Source of the DNA: a virus
Length of the DNA: 44,266 nt
Direction: 5' to 3' (one strand)
IMG/VR virus record: IMGVR_UViG_3300037672_000170
Span: 1-44,266 of that record
Each line of letters starts with the position of its first letter. Position 1 is the first letter of the stretch. Of the stretch, positions 6,678-15,303 are shown piece by piece. The position numbers and the translations under genes were made by a program. Under the pieces are notes generated by a model. That model did no database searches, was not told the origin of the DNA, and saw nothing but the letters and a program-made list of their open reading frames with translations.

Positions 6678-6683
6678 ATTATA
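6678..6683 (-). promoter_or_regulatory. TATAAT -10 element
   Basis: On the minus strand GCATTATAATAC stands upstream of the 6654 start, just past the terminator at 6757-6782. No clear -35 is seen. Confidence 0.5.
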
Positions 6684-6756
6684 ATGCATTTGAGCGCCAT
6701 ATCCACCCACAGTGGACGGTTCGTGAATTGGTTGTATCGTATGATCAGATACAACA

Positions 6757-6782
6757 AAACCCCGGTAGAATTACCGAGGTTT
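6757..6782 (-). terminator. rho-independent terminator
   Basis: On the minus strand AAACCTCGGTA-ATTC-TACCGGGGTTT forms an 11-bp stem with one T-G wobble and a four-base loop, followed by TGTTGT. The wobble would be an A-C mismatch on the other strand, so it is built for minus-strand transcripts. It closes the KTSC-like gene pair. Confidence 0.8.
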
Positions 6783-6834
6783 GTATGCGAGAGCGTGCGA
6801 ATCGTTAGATATTCAGTTGTCAACCTTTATGCGA

Positions 6835-7050
6835 TTAGACTGCCGCCAAGGCACCAGACTTGCGGGCACCGGCAATCATTTTACCCACAGAACCTTTGCC
6901 TGCGAGAGTGCTTTCCAGTTCAGCACGGAAAGCATTTTGATCTTTTGCCACAAAACCATACTCAGTGTCGCTGGAAATAAACTGAACGCCGACGGCGTTG
7001 TTATCACCGAAGGTGACAGCAGCGATTGAAGAAGAGTTTAGGATTTGCAT
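6835..7050 (-). CDS. KTSC-like small protein, copy B, 71 aa
   Basis: A short beta-rich protein that begins MQILNSSSIAAVTFGDNNAV and has a following EYGFVAKDQ and a conserved GSVGKMIAGAR near the end. The SSSIAAI start, the F-x-SS-x-x-EYGF strand and the C-terminal helix fit the small KTSC domain. It is paralogous to 7097-7312 over its whole length. Both follow strong sigma70 promoters and precede a terminator, so they are probably abundantly expressed early. Biochemical role unknown. Confidence 0.7.
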   Translation of the reverse strand: MQILNSSSIAAVTFGDNNAVGVQFISSDTEYGFVAKDQNAFRAELESTLAGKGSVGKMIAGARKSGALAAV

Positions 7051-7096
7051 GATAAAAAAAGATTAGTTAGATGAAGTGTAAGAAAAGAGAAGGAAA

Positions 7097-7312
7097 TCAG
7101 ACAGCAGTCAGAAGACCTTCACGGCGAGCAGCAGCAATCACTTTGCCGACAGAACCATCGTTTTCGATAGCATTTTGGACAGTGGATTGTACGCTTGCGA
7201 GATCCTTAGCGCGGAAACCGTATTCCTTGTCGCTGCTGGTGAAACGGATGTTTACCATGCTATCATCAGCGAAAGTGATAGCAGCGATGGAAGAAGAACC
7301 GGTGATTTGCAT
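7097..7312 (-). CDS. KTSC-like small protein, copy A, 71 aa
   Basis: It begins MQITGSSSIAAITFADDSMV, has EYGFRAKDL in the middle and GSVGKVIAAARREG near the end, matching copy B. An upstream in-frame ATG at 7333 exists. I prefer 7312 because alignment with copy B starts there and both have the same CTTATC before ATG. A consensus sigma70 promoter lies 67 bases upstream. The pair looks like a tandem duplication followed by divergence. Confidence 0.75.
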   Translation of the reverse strand: MQITGSSSIAAITFADDSMVNIRFTSSDKEYGFRAKDLASVQSTVQNAIENDGSVGKVIAAARREGLLTAV

Positions 7313-7378
7313 GATAAGAAAAGAGGTTGTCAACTGAGTGTCTTTGGTTGCGGCGCATCTCGTTCCGCTGATGTGTGT

Positions 7379-7407
7379 ATTATAGCAGATTGACGGTCAG
7401 TTGTCAA
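7379..7407 (-). promoter_or_regulatory. consensus sigma70 promoter
   Basis: TTGACA and TATAAT are both perfect with a 17-base spacer on the minus strand. It drives the KTSC-like pair. This is the strongest promoter-like sequence in the window. Confidence 0.85.
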
Positions 7408-7464
7408 GTGCTGCTAGTGTGTGGGTTGTGGGTCACGTCTCCGCTTCCCTTGCCTGACTCCTGT

Positions 7465-7492
7465 ATTATAGCAGATTGGTCAGAGGTGGCAA
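7465..7492 (-). promoter_or_regulatory. second sigma70 promoter, tandem
   Basis: TTGCCA-16-TATAAT on the minus strand, with the same CTGCTATAATAC core as the promoter 86 bases downstream. The pair looks duplicated. Confidence 0.7.
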
Positions 7493-7502
7493 GTATCAAA
7501 TG

Positions 7503-7664
7503 TTACTTGGTATCATTTGATGCATTGCTGATCCCTACCGCTGCATCTTCATCGGTATTATCAACACCGATCATCGTCTCATAATAGGTATCATAATCGA
7601 TACCTAGATAACGGGCAAAAATCTCATAATCATCATGAGAGTTGAGATCACGCTGAGTCAACAT
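7503..7664 (-). CDS. small acidic hypothetical protein, 53 aa
   Basis: The product is acidic and Tyr-rich (MLTQRDLNSHDDYEIFARYL). The frame is open to 7709, but that ATG lies inside a promoter-like sequence (TTGACA-17-TAGACT), so a start at 7664 is more plausible. There is no clear ribosome-binding site. Unrecognised. Confidence 0.5.
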   Translation of the reverse strand: MLTQRDLNSHDDYEIFARYLGIDYDTYYETMIGVDNTDEDAAVGISNASNDTK

Positions 7665-7687
7665 GTCAGTCAGAAGGAGGGATGTAC

Positions 7688-7716
7688 AGTCTATAATAGA
7701 ATGAGACATTTGTCAA
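7688..7716 (-). promoter_or_regulatory. putative sigma70 promoter
   Basis: TTGACA followed after 17 bases by TAGACT on the minus strand. The -35 overlaps the stop codon of the 7713-7847 gene, showing how tightly the region is packed. Confidence 0.5.
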
Positions 7717-7847
7717 GCGTAGTGACGTTGTGCTAGTTGCTCGTAACGATCACAGCGCATGTCAATGTCATCATCATATTCTTCCAAAAGATTTTCCAAC
7801 CACTCAAGGTACAGATCTTCTGGATCGTGTAGAATAAGAGAGGACAT
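7713..7847 (-). CDS. 44-aa acidic microprotein
   Basis: It begins MSSLILHDPEDLYLEWLENL and has a DDDIDMRCDRYEQLAQR C-terminal part. Its ATG lies inside the inverted repeat at 7844-7871. It follows the AAA+ gene by 39 bases on the same strand. Function unknown. Confidence 0.55.
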   Translation of the reverse strand: MSSLILHDPEDLYLEWLENLLEEYDDDIDMRCDRYEQLAQRHYA

Positions 7848-7871
7848 GTATACCTGAAGCGATATACATGT
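7844..7871. repeat. 9-bp inverted repeat over a start codon
   Basis: ACATGTATA and TATACATGT flank a ten-base loop. The left arm contains the ATG of the 7713-7847 gene (minus strand), so a folded mRNA would hide the start. An operator is also possible. Confidence 0.6.
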
Positions 7872-7886
7872 ATGTATAACCTCTTA

Positions 7887-8972
7887 TCATTCGTTTACAT
7901 CATCTTCACAATCTCCATCAAGTTTGGTGTAGAGTTGGAGGAAAGATGACTTTGTTTCCTCATCAAAACGATTGAGACACATTTCGACTGCTAGTTGCTT
8001 CTTACCAAAAATAGCATATGCTTTGATGATATGAACAAGACGGCGAGTTGAGATGATCTCATCGATACCTCCATCACGGAATGTCTTGCGAACAATATCT
8101 GCCCAGTCTACAAGATAGACCAAGAACTTCTCAACGTCACCAACAACAGGGATGCTTAGTTCATTACACATAGCACGGAGAATCTTGTTCTCAGTAGCAG
8201 GTGTTGGATATTCTTGCTCGAAGGTGATTGGGAAACGCTCAAGAAATGCCTCGTTAAGTACATTCGTGCCGATGAATCGCCCATCATCAGAACCCTTGCC
8301 CTTGGTATTAGCAGTGGCAATGATAGTGAAACCAGCAGTGGGTTTGATATACTCACCAATCTTCTTCAGGAAGATACCCTTACCCTCCATGATAGATTGG
8401 AGACACAAAATCTTGTTGGATGCCAGATCTACCTCGTCAAGCAGTAACACAGCACCACGCTGTAGTGCCTCAATCACTGGACCATTGTGCCATACTGTCT
8501 CACCATTAACGAGACGAAATCCACCAATTAGATCATCTTCGTCTGTCTCTACAGTGATATTGACACGAATCAATTCTCGGTTGAGTTGTGAACATGCTTG
8601 CTCAACACCGAATGTTTTACCGTTACCAGACATACCTGTAATAAAGACAGGATAGAATGAACGGGATGCAATAACTTTTTTAAGATTGCTGAAGTTACCA
8701 AACTGGACGAAAGTATCATCTTTTTCAGGGATAAGATTCTGAACAAGTCCCTCAGTCTTGTTCACTGATTGCTCTAATTCTTGCTTGACTTCCTCAACAG
8801 TCAAATTCCAATGACCACGAGATACTTTGTACTCATTGAGATACTTAGTGATGGTCTGGTAAGATACACTTGAAGTGTTGCAGTATGCCTTGACCATGTT
8901 AGCATCCAGTTCCGTGCCAAAGGTGTTAACCAAGGCGTCGATGTGTTGTGTGCTGTTCACGGTGCGAGGCAT
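7887..8972 (-). CDS. cobS: CobS/MoxR-like AAA+ ATPase
   Basis: Walker A GMSGNGKT (113-120), Walker B VLLLDEVD (175-182), a sensor-1 type TIIATANT (216-223) and an arginine-finger ERF (245-247) define an AAA+ ATPase of the CobS/MoxR group. The N-terminal 90 residues are helical and family-specific. Cyanophages carry this gene under the name cobS, but here it pairs with a VWA metallopeptidase-like gene, so the cobaltochelatase role is unproven. MoxR-type ATPases usually remodel partner complexes through a VWA protein. AGGAAAGGAAC precedes the ATG and a TATAAT lies 24 bases upstream. Confidence 0.85.
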   Translation of the reverse strand: MPRTVNSTQHIDALVNTFGTELDANMVKAYCNTSSVSYQTITKYLNEYKVSRGHWNLTVEEVKQELEQSVNKTEGLVQNLIPEKDDTFVQFGNFSNLKKVIASRSFYPVFITGMSGNGKTFGVEQACSQLNRELIRVNITVETDEDDLIGGFRLVNGETVWHNGPVIEALQRGAVLLLDEVDLASNKILCLQSIMEGKGIFLKKIGEYIKPTAGFTIIATANTKGKGSDDGRFIGTNVLNEAFLERFPITFEQEYPTPATENKILRAMCNELSIPVVGDVEKFLVYLVDWADIVRKTFRDGGIDEIISTRRLVHIIKAYAIFGKKQLAVEMCLNRFDEETKSSFLQLYTKLDGDCEDDVNE

Positions 8973-8995
8973 GTTCCTTTCCTGTCGATAAGACT

Positions 8996-9001
8996 ATTAT
9001 A
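8996..9001 (-). promoter_or_regulatory. TATAAT -10 element of the AAA+ gene
   Basis: CCATTATAATAG on the minus strand in the short gap before the cobS-like gene. No convincing -35 is seen. Confidence 0.45.
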
Positions 9002-9037
9002 ATGGATAGATGGGGTTCAGATCTATAGCGTGTGCCA

Positions 9038-11158
<2,121 letters not shown>

Positions 11159-11403
11159 CTGTTTCCTGAATATGCTCTAATAATACAGGATCTGACTTAG
11201 TTATGGTCTCTTCGTGGACAGTATATTGACTGTCCCACGGAACACAAATACGGACGGGTCTGCCACTACAATAACCTTCGTCCGATATTTGGAGACAAAA
11301 ATAGCTTGGGTCAACAAAAGCAACCTCCCCAAACATGTCATGGTAACTGACTTTAACGCCTTCCTTAACCTTTGAGTCCATACATAGAACCAAGTTCCCC
11401 ACC

Positions 11404-11434
11404 ATTATAGCACGTTTGTCTACTATGGTGTCAA
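11404..11434 (-). promoter_or_regulatory. sigma70-type promoter
   Basis: TTGACA and TATAAT are both perfect on the minus strand but 19 bases apart. It drives the 11106-11381 and VWA genes. The start of transcription would fall just before the ATG at 11381. Confidence 0.65.
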
Positions 11435-11532
11435 GTCTCAGTGATACTAGACTTTCTTATAGGTCTAAAGATGGCATTTAACGGCGACAGAGTTACTCTA
11501 CATAGTTTATACGAATTTGTCAACCTTTTATT

Positions 11533-12231
11533 ATGAAAGTCACTTGTGTTATTCCTGCCAGAATGTCATCCGGCAGATTTCCTGGCAAACCATTAGCAAG
11601 AATTGCTGGACGTGAGATGGTATTACGAGTGGCAGACATTGCCGCTCAATCTAAACTCATTGATCACATCATTGTTGCTACTGAGGATGAAATTATTAAA
11701 CGACTATGTGAGATAAATGGATATGAATCACGACTCACAGGCAGACATTATACCTGCACTCATCGCGTGGCAGAGGTATCTGAAACTTTGGAAAGTGATT
11801 ATATTATTAATCTACAAGGAGACGAACCACTAACAGACCCTCAATGGTTAGACGATATAATTGCCTTTGGTATTAAAAATGACTGCGACATGGTACAAGC
11901 AGCACGAAATTTAGAACCGGAAGAGATTGAAGATGAAGATGTAGTGAAGATGGTTGTCAACAACGGTGTAGTGACTCACATGATGAGAACACCTGAGATT
12001 ATCACTAACAATATCATTACCCAACTGGGTATTTACATGTATAGAAGAAATGTTATCTGTGATTTTCCTAATCTTGACATGACATTTGTCAAGCATTGGG
12101 GTGGTTTAGATACTATTGGGTTCTGCGGTAAATATAAAGTTACCCCATTTGACTTAAAATGTGGTAAAATAAGAGCAGTTGATCGCCCCTGGCACATTCA
12201 AGAAATCGAGCATGAACTTGCGAAATCCTGA
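11533..12231 (+). CDS. kdsB: KdsB-like CMP-sugar (KDO) cytidylyltransferase
   Basis: CVIPARMSSGRFPGKPLARI is the CTP-binding start of KdsB. HIIVATEDEIIKRLC, HRVAEV and the NLQGDEPLTDP loop follow in family order. KdsB makes CMP-KDO from CTP and KDO for lipopolysaccharide. At 232 residues it is slightly short of the usual 245-250. The conserved SGTDR region reads TCTHR here, so the substrate may be another acidic sugar. The gene starts the plus-strand sugar cassette and overlaps the SIS gene by 20 bases. Neighbours are all on the opposite strand, suggesting an inserted module. Confidence 0.8.
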   Translation: MKVTCVIPARMSSGRFPGKPLARIAGREMVLRVADIAAQSKLIDHIIVATEDEIIKRLCEINGYESRLTGRHYTCTHRVAEVSETLESDYIINLQGDEPLTDPQWLDDIIAFGIKNDCDMVQAARNLEPEEIEDEDVVKMVVNNGVVTHMMRTPEIITNNIITQLGIYMYRRNVICDFPNLDMTFVKHWGGLDTIGFCGKYKVTPFDLKCGKIRAVDRPWHIQEIEHELAKS

Positions 12232-12676
12232 TATCGAAAAAGGTGCGAATATGCTAGAAAAGGCAGATCGTATCGCTATTATTGGTAGCGGTGGTAATCT
12301 TGCCATCGCACAACATGCTGCCTCTGATATTAACAGACACACGGGAAAGTTGTGTCTTGCTCCTGATGCTGTTCATCTTACTGCTGTAGGTGGTGATGAA
12401 ATGTGGAAGGCAAACTGGTTATCATATGCGTCACAGCATTGTGATATGATTCTCGGTATCAGTGCTAGAGCAAACTCTCCAATGATTCGTGATATCGACG
12501 AGTTTGCGTTTGCTATACCTACAGCAGTAATCGCACCAAAGAAGATCAATAGTCCTCACATTGATACTATTGTTGTGCCTGCTAAGACCTACCATGAGTT
12601 TGAGGTCAATGCCCTCTGGACAATCTACATGCTTATGGAGTATAATGGAGTCAAGTTGCCTGAGTTGCCAGAATGA
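12212..12676 (+). CDS. GmhA-like SIS-domain phosphosugar isomerase
   Basis: IAIIGSGGNLAIAQHAASDI corresponds to the GmhA GNGGSAADAQH loop. HLTAVGGDE and ISARANSP correspond to LTAxGND and ISTSGNSP, the phosphate- and substrate-binding loops of sedoheptulose-7-phosphate isomerase. It lacks most of the usual N-terminal helices (154 rather than about 190 residues), so dimer contacts may differ. A start at 12251 is also possible. It is coupled to kdsB upstream and to the HAD gene downstream by ATGA. It probably prepares a phosphosugar for surface glycan synthesis. Confidence 0.7.
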   Translation: MNLRNPDIEKGANMLEKADRIAIIGSGGNLAIAQHAASDINRHTGKLCLAPDAVHLTAVGGDEMWKANWLSYASQHCDMILGISARANSPMIRDIDEFAFAIPTAVIAPKKINSPHIDTIVVPAKTYHEFEVNALWTIYMLMEYNGVKLPELPE

Positions 12677-13029
12677 AACCCGTCAAGGATATTGCCAACA
12701 ATGCTCCAGTGTATTGTTTTGACATTGATGGTTGTTTATGCACTACATCTCCTGATGGTGTTCGTTATGCCGAACCAATTAAATCACGCATTGCTGTAGT
12801 AAATGGTCTGAAAATATCAGGTGCTACGATCTACCTACAGACAGCACGAGGTATGATTACTGCCAATAACAATCAGCAGGAAGCAGATGCTGATGCACGA
12901 GAACTTACTGAGAAACAGTTAAAAGAATGGGGTGTAGAATACGATCAATTGTTTTTTGGTAAACCTAGAGCGATGCATTACATCGATGATAAGGGTTGGA
13001 ATGATAGTGACTTTTTTCGTCAATTTTAA
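12673..13029 (+). CDS. HAD-superfamily phosphatase of glycan loci
   Basis: FDIDGCLCT is the HAD motif I with the nucleophile and general acid aspartates. TARGM is motif II (Thr). GKPRAMHYIDDK gives the motif III Lys and motif IV acidic pair. It is only 118 residues with no cap domain, as in capless HADs of capsule and lipopolysaccharide loci. It likely dephosphorylates a sugar intermediate in the same pathway as the SIS and KdsB-like proteins. The ATG overlaps the SIS stop. The 3' end overlaps the convergent 13026-14000 gene by four bases. Confidence 0.75.
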   Translation: MKPVKDIANNAPVYCFDIDGCLCTTSPDGVRYAEPIKSRIAVVNGLKISGATIYLQTARGMITANNNQQEADADARELTEKQLKEWGVEYDQLFFGKPRAMHYIDDKGWNDSDFFRQF

Positions 13030-14000
13030 ATTATATCGTACATAGCAGTACATCTAGCACTACATTTAATATTATTAAATTTTTTAGTTTTATCTATCAA
13101 CCATAAGTATGCCTCATCATACTCACCAGAATTGACAAAATTGTCATCTGGTAGTAAATTTTTATCCTGTAAATCGTTATATAATTCTTCAGGAGACTTT
13201 AGTGCGTTCAGTCCAAGAAAGTCTCTTGTCAAAAATAATCTATCTTGCTCTGGAAGTTCTGACCACTCACACAAATAGTGGAAGAACTTCTTTTGATTTT
13301 CGTTGAGATAATCATATCCCCATTTGAGATGATTCATGATGCGACAATCACGATCTCTTTCTTTATCTGTCTTAGTTCTATACTTTTCGAGTTTATCATA
13401 TACCACAACATTTTTGCCTAGAAACTCTGCATAAAAAACATCAGTTCCAGGCCAAGGAATATAAACGTGTTCATGACGTAGGAACAATGTCGCCAATGTA
13501 AATTGACGAGTGTTCCTATCAACCATCTGAATCAGTTCACTATCATCAGGTAGAACAAGTTTGTCCCAGTTCTTCCATATATCACACGATCTCCATGGGA
13601 CTAAGAATGTAATTGGTTTTGGTAGTGTATCAATAACCTTCTGAACTGTCTCCCATTCTTCTTCACGAATGGTTACTTGATCATCTCTTGGTAAAAAGAA
13701 TAACGAACCTTTAGGTTTGAAGTTGGTTTCAGTTGCTACTCTACCAAGATCCCATAAAAATGGTGCTGTGCCAAAATATGACGATACTCTATTTGTCTTG
13801 GCAACTTTGTTATAATGGAACTCCGACCAAAAATAAATTTGGTTTGATATGAATGTATCAGTGAAAGAATATATCCAATCATATCTTCCAACTGCTTCTC
13901 TACAAAATCCTGGTTGTATTCCAAAAGAAAAAAAGGTATCTGAGGATAACCCCAGATACCTCACCATAGAATGATGCCACTTGTCAGATTGTTCTGCCAT
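13026..14000 (-). CDS. putative glycosyltransferase-like protein, 324 aa
   Basis: Residues 90-135 (GSLFFLPRDDQVTIREEEWE) and 175-205 (YIPWPGTDVFYAEFLGKNVV) recall the GT-B C-terminal donor-site region, where a surface Asp/Glu and 'YAE-x-LGK-VVVYD' follow a beta strand. The match is partial, so the call is tentative. It lies beside the KDO/heptose-type cassette and after a small fibre-region gene, which fits surface-sugar work. A terminator-like hairpin lies within codons 13-24, so ATG 13967 is an alternative start. No signal peptide or membrane segment is seen. Confidence 0.45.
   Translation of the reverse strand: MAEQSDKWHHSMVRYLGLSSDTFFSFGIQPGFCREAVGRYDWIYSFTDTFISNQIYFWSEFHYNKVAKTNRVSSYFGTAPFLWDLGRVATETNFKPKGSLFFLPRDDQVTIREEEWETVQKVIDTLPKPITFLVPWRSCDIWKNWDKLVLPDDSELIQMVDRNTRQFTLATLFLRHEHVYIPWPGTDVFYAEFLGKNVVVYDKLEKYRTKTDKERDRDCRIMNHLKWGYDYLNENQKKFFHYLCEWSELPEQDRLFLTRDFLGLNALKSPEELYNDLQDKNLLPDDNFVNSGEYDEAYLWLIDKTKKFNNIKCSARCTAMYDII
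13928..13961 (-). terminator. terminator-like hairpin inside a coding start
   Basis: On the minus strand AGGTATCTGGGG-TTAT-CCTCAGATACCT forms a 12-bp stem with one G-T wobble and a four-base loop, followed by TTTTTTC. It is a textbook rho-independent terminator, yet it lies within the first 24 codons of the 13026-14000 gene. It may end fibre-region transcripts or attenuate the downstream gene. Confidence 0.75.
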
Positions 14001-14014
14001 AACGAAAAGTATCT

Positions 14015-14022
14015 GATTTATA
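14015..14022 (-). promoter_or_regulatory. T4-type late promoter
   Basis: TATAAATC on the minus strand, directly after the TGA stop of the 14025-14432 gene and 15 bases before the ATG at 14000. The leader would be only a few bases long. Confidence 0.5.
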
Positions 14023-14024
14023 TA

Positions 14025-14432
14025 TCAGCTACCTGCCCATTCCTTATTTGCACCATCTAGTGTGCGACGTTGATAAGATTTAGTCACTTGCTTGGTGGTA
14101 AGAATACTGTCAACTTCTTCGTCAGTTAGAACACCTTTCTCAAGTAGAACCTGAACAAGTGCTTCTTTAGAAACAGAAACTTTTTCAGTAGTCACTGGTG
14201 TCCAACGATCTTCCTCCGTACGTGGAGTTTCATCGGAGATTTGTCCGAAGTCTCCAGCAATCGCACGACGATATAGTTCACGAGAGTGAGCAACAACGTC
14301 GTCTGGAGTGCATGTATAAGGTAACCAATCTTCATCTAGGGGCATGAAGTCTACCTCTAGATCAATCATATTATGCTCAGCATCGGTCCACTGTGGGTTG
14401 CGAGCACGAGCAATTTCGTAGTTTGTATCCAT
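14025..14432 (-). CDS. hypothetical fibre-region protein, 135 aa
   Basis: Unrecognised. It is acidic, with NPQWTDAEHNMIDLEVDF near the N-terminus and a helical C-terminal half (VSKEALVQVLLEKGVLTDEE). Its size and place next to fibre genes resemble tail-fibre assembly or chaperone proteins of myoviruses, but that is only context. AGGAG lies 13 bases before the ATG. A late promoter begins at its stop codon for the next gene. Confidence 0.7.
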   Translation of the reverse strand: MDTNYEIARARNPQWTDAEHNMIDLEVDFMPLDEDWLPYTCTPDDVVAHSRELYRRAIAGDFGQISDETPRTEEDRWTPVTTEKVSVSKEALVQVLLEKGVLTDEEVDSILTTKQVTKSYQRRTLDGANKEWAGS

Positions 14433-14455
14433 TAGTATTATCTCCTATGGGTGAA

Positions 14456-15274
14456 TTAAGAATAACGCAACCATAGGGTTGCAGAGTAAGCAACCGTGGT
14501 GTTCACAGTTACCGAGTTTACAGTAACGTTAACTGATGCGTTACCACCGACGTTAGTGTTATCACCACCAACATTGACAGATCCACCAACACTAAGGTTA
14601 TCGGTACCTACATTACCAGCAACACCTAGGTTATCGGTACTTACATTACCACCAACACCTAGGTGATTGGTAGGAACAGACATACTACCTTTAGTAGTAA
14701 CGTTAGTGGTGCCAGAACCGCCCTGAACCTGTAATGAACCTGAAGTATTCGTGTTGCCTTGGACGTTACCACTAGACAATGAAGTATTGCCTTGAACGTT
14801 ACCGCCCTGAAGTGAAGCGTTGCCCTGGACGTTACCTCCAGATAGGTTGCCCTGGAGGTTACCCTGGATGTTACCAGAAATGGTACCAGAACCAGAACCA
14901 GAACCTGTACCTGTTCCGGTGTTGACTAGAGCAGCACCCGAGTCATAACCCATACAACGCCAGTTACCCGAAGGTGTGGTTGTATGTGTACGCCCTGTAG
15001 CGTCAGAGTAACGTAGCGAGGAACCCGCTAGAGTAGCACCAGGTGCATACTGTGTGTTACCCGAGGACTGCTGCATGAAAGCATAAGTACCAACATCACC
15101 AACAGAAGCGTTGGCGTTGATGGCGGCAGTCAGAGTAATTGAGGCAGTGTTGATAGCACTGATCCTCTGATTGGAGTCAACCGTAAGAACGGGGACAGCA
15201 GATGATCCACCGTATGTACCGGCAGAGACACTAACTGTCTTGTTTACGTTTGAACCGTCTCCGTATAATGCCAT
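14456..15274 (-). CDS. low-complexity beta-rich tail structural protein, 272 aa
   Basis: The first 100 residues form a conventional domain (LYGDGSNVNKTVSVSAGTYG). The middle and end are Gly/Asn/Val/Ser-rich repeats such as GGNVQGNASL and GVGGNVSTDNLG. The short, period-like strands suggest a trimeric beta-helix or beta-prism shaft. AAGGAG lies 11 bases before the ATG, and a late promoter (15296-15303) precedes it. It is probably a virion fibre or whisker component. Confidence 0.75.
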   Translation of the reverse strand: MALYGDGSNVNKTVSVSAGTYGGSSAVPVLTVDSNQRISAINTASITLTAAINANASVGDVGTYAFMQQSSGNTQYAPGATLAGSSLRYSDATGRTHTTTPSGNWRCMGYDSGAALVNTGTGTGSGSGSGTISGNIQGNLQGNLSGGNVQGNASLQGGNVQGNTSLSSGNVQGNTNTSGSLQVQGGSGTTNVTTKGSMSVPTNHLGVGGNVSTDNLGVAGNVGTDNLSVGGSVNVGGDNTNVGGNASVNVTVNSVTVNTTVAYSATLWLRYS

Positions 15275-15295
15275 TGTGTGAAATCTCCTTAAGTG

Positions 15296-15303
15296 TATTT
15301 AGA
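15296..15303 (-). promoter_or_regulatory. T4-type late promoter
   Basis: TCTAAATA on the minus strand directly after the TGA of the 15304-18111 gene, followed by AAGGAG and the ATG at 15274. Confidence 0.55.

Noticed and set aside
8152-8655. 167-aa plus-strand frame opposite the AAA+ gene
   Set aside because: Antisense of a strongly matched AAA+ domain; the reading has no motif or start signal.
11406-11532. Plus-strand promoter for the sugar cassette
   Set aside because: No clear TATAAATA or TTGACA/TATAAT pair is visible in this 127-base gap; only weak AT-rich stretches.
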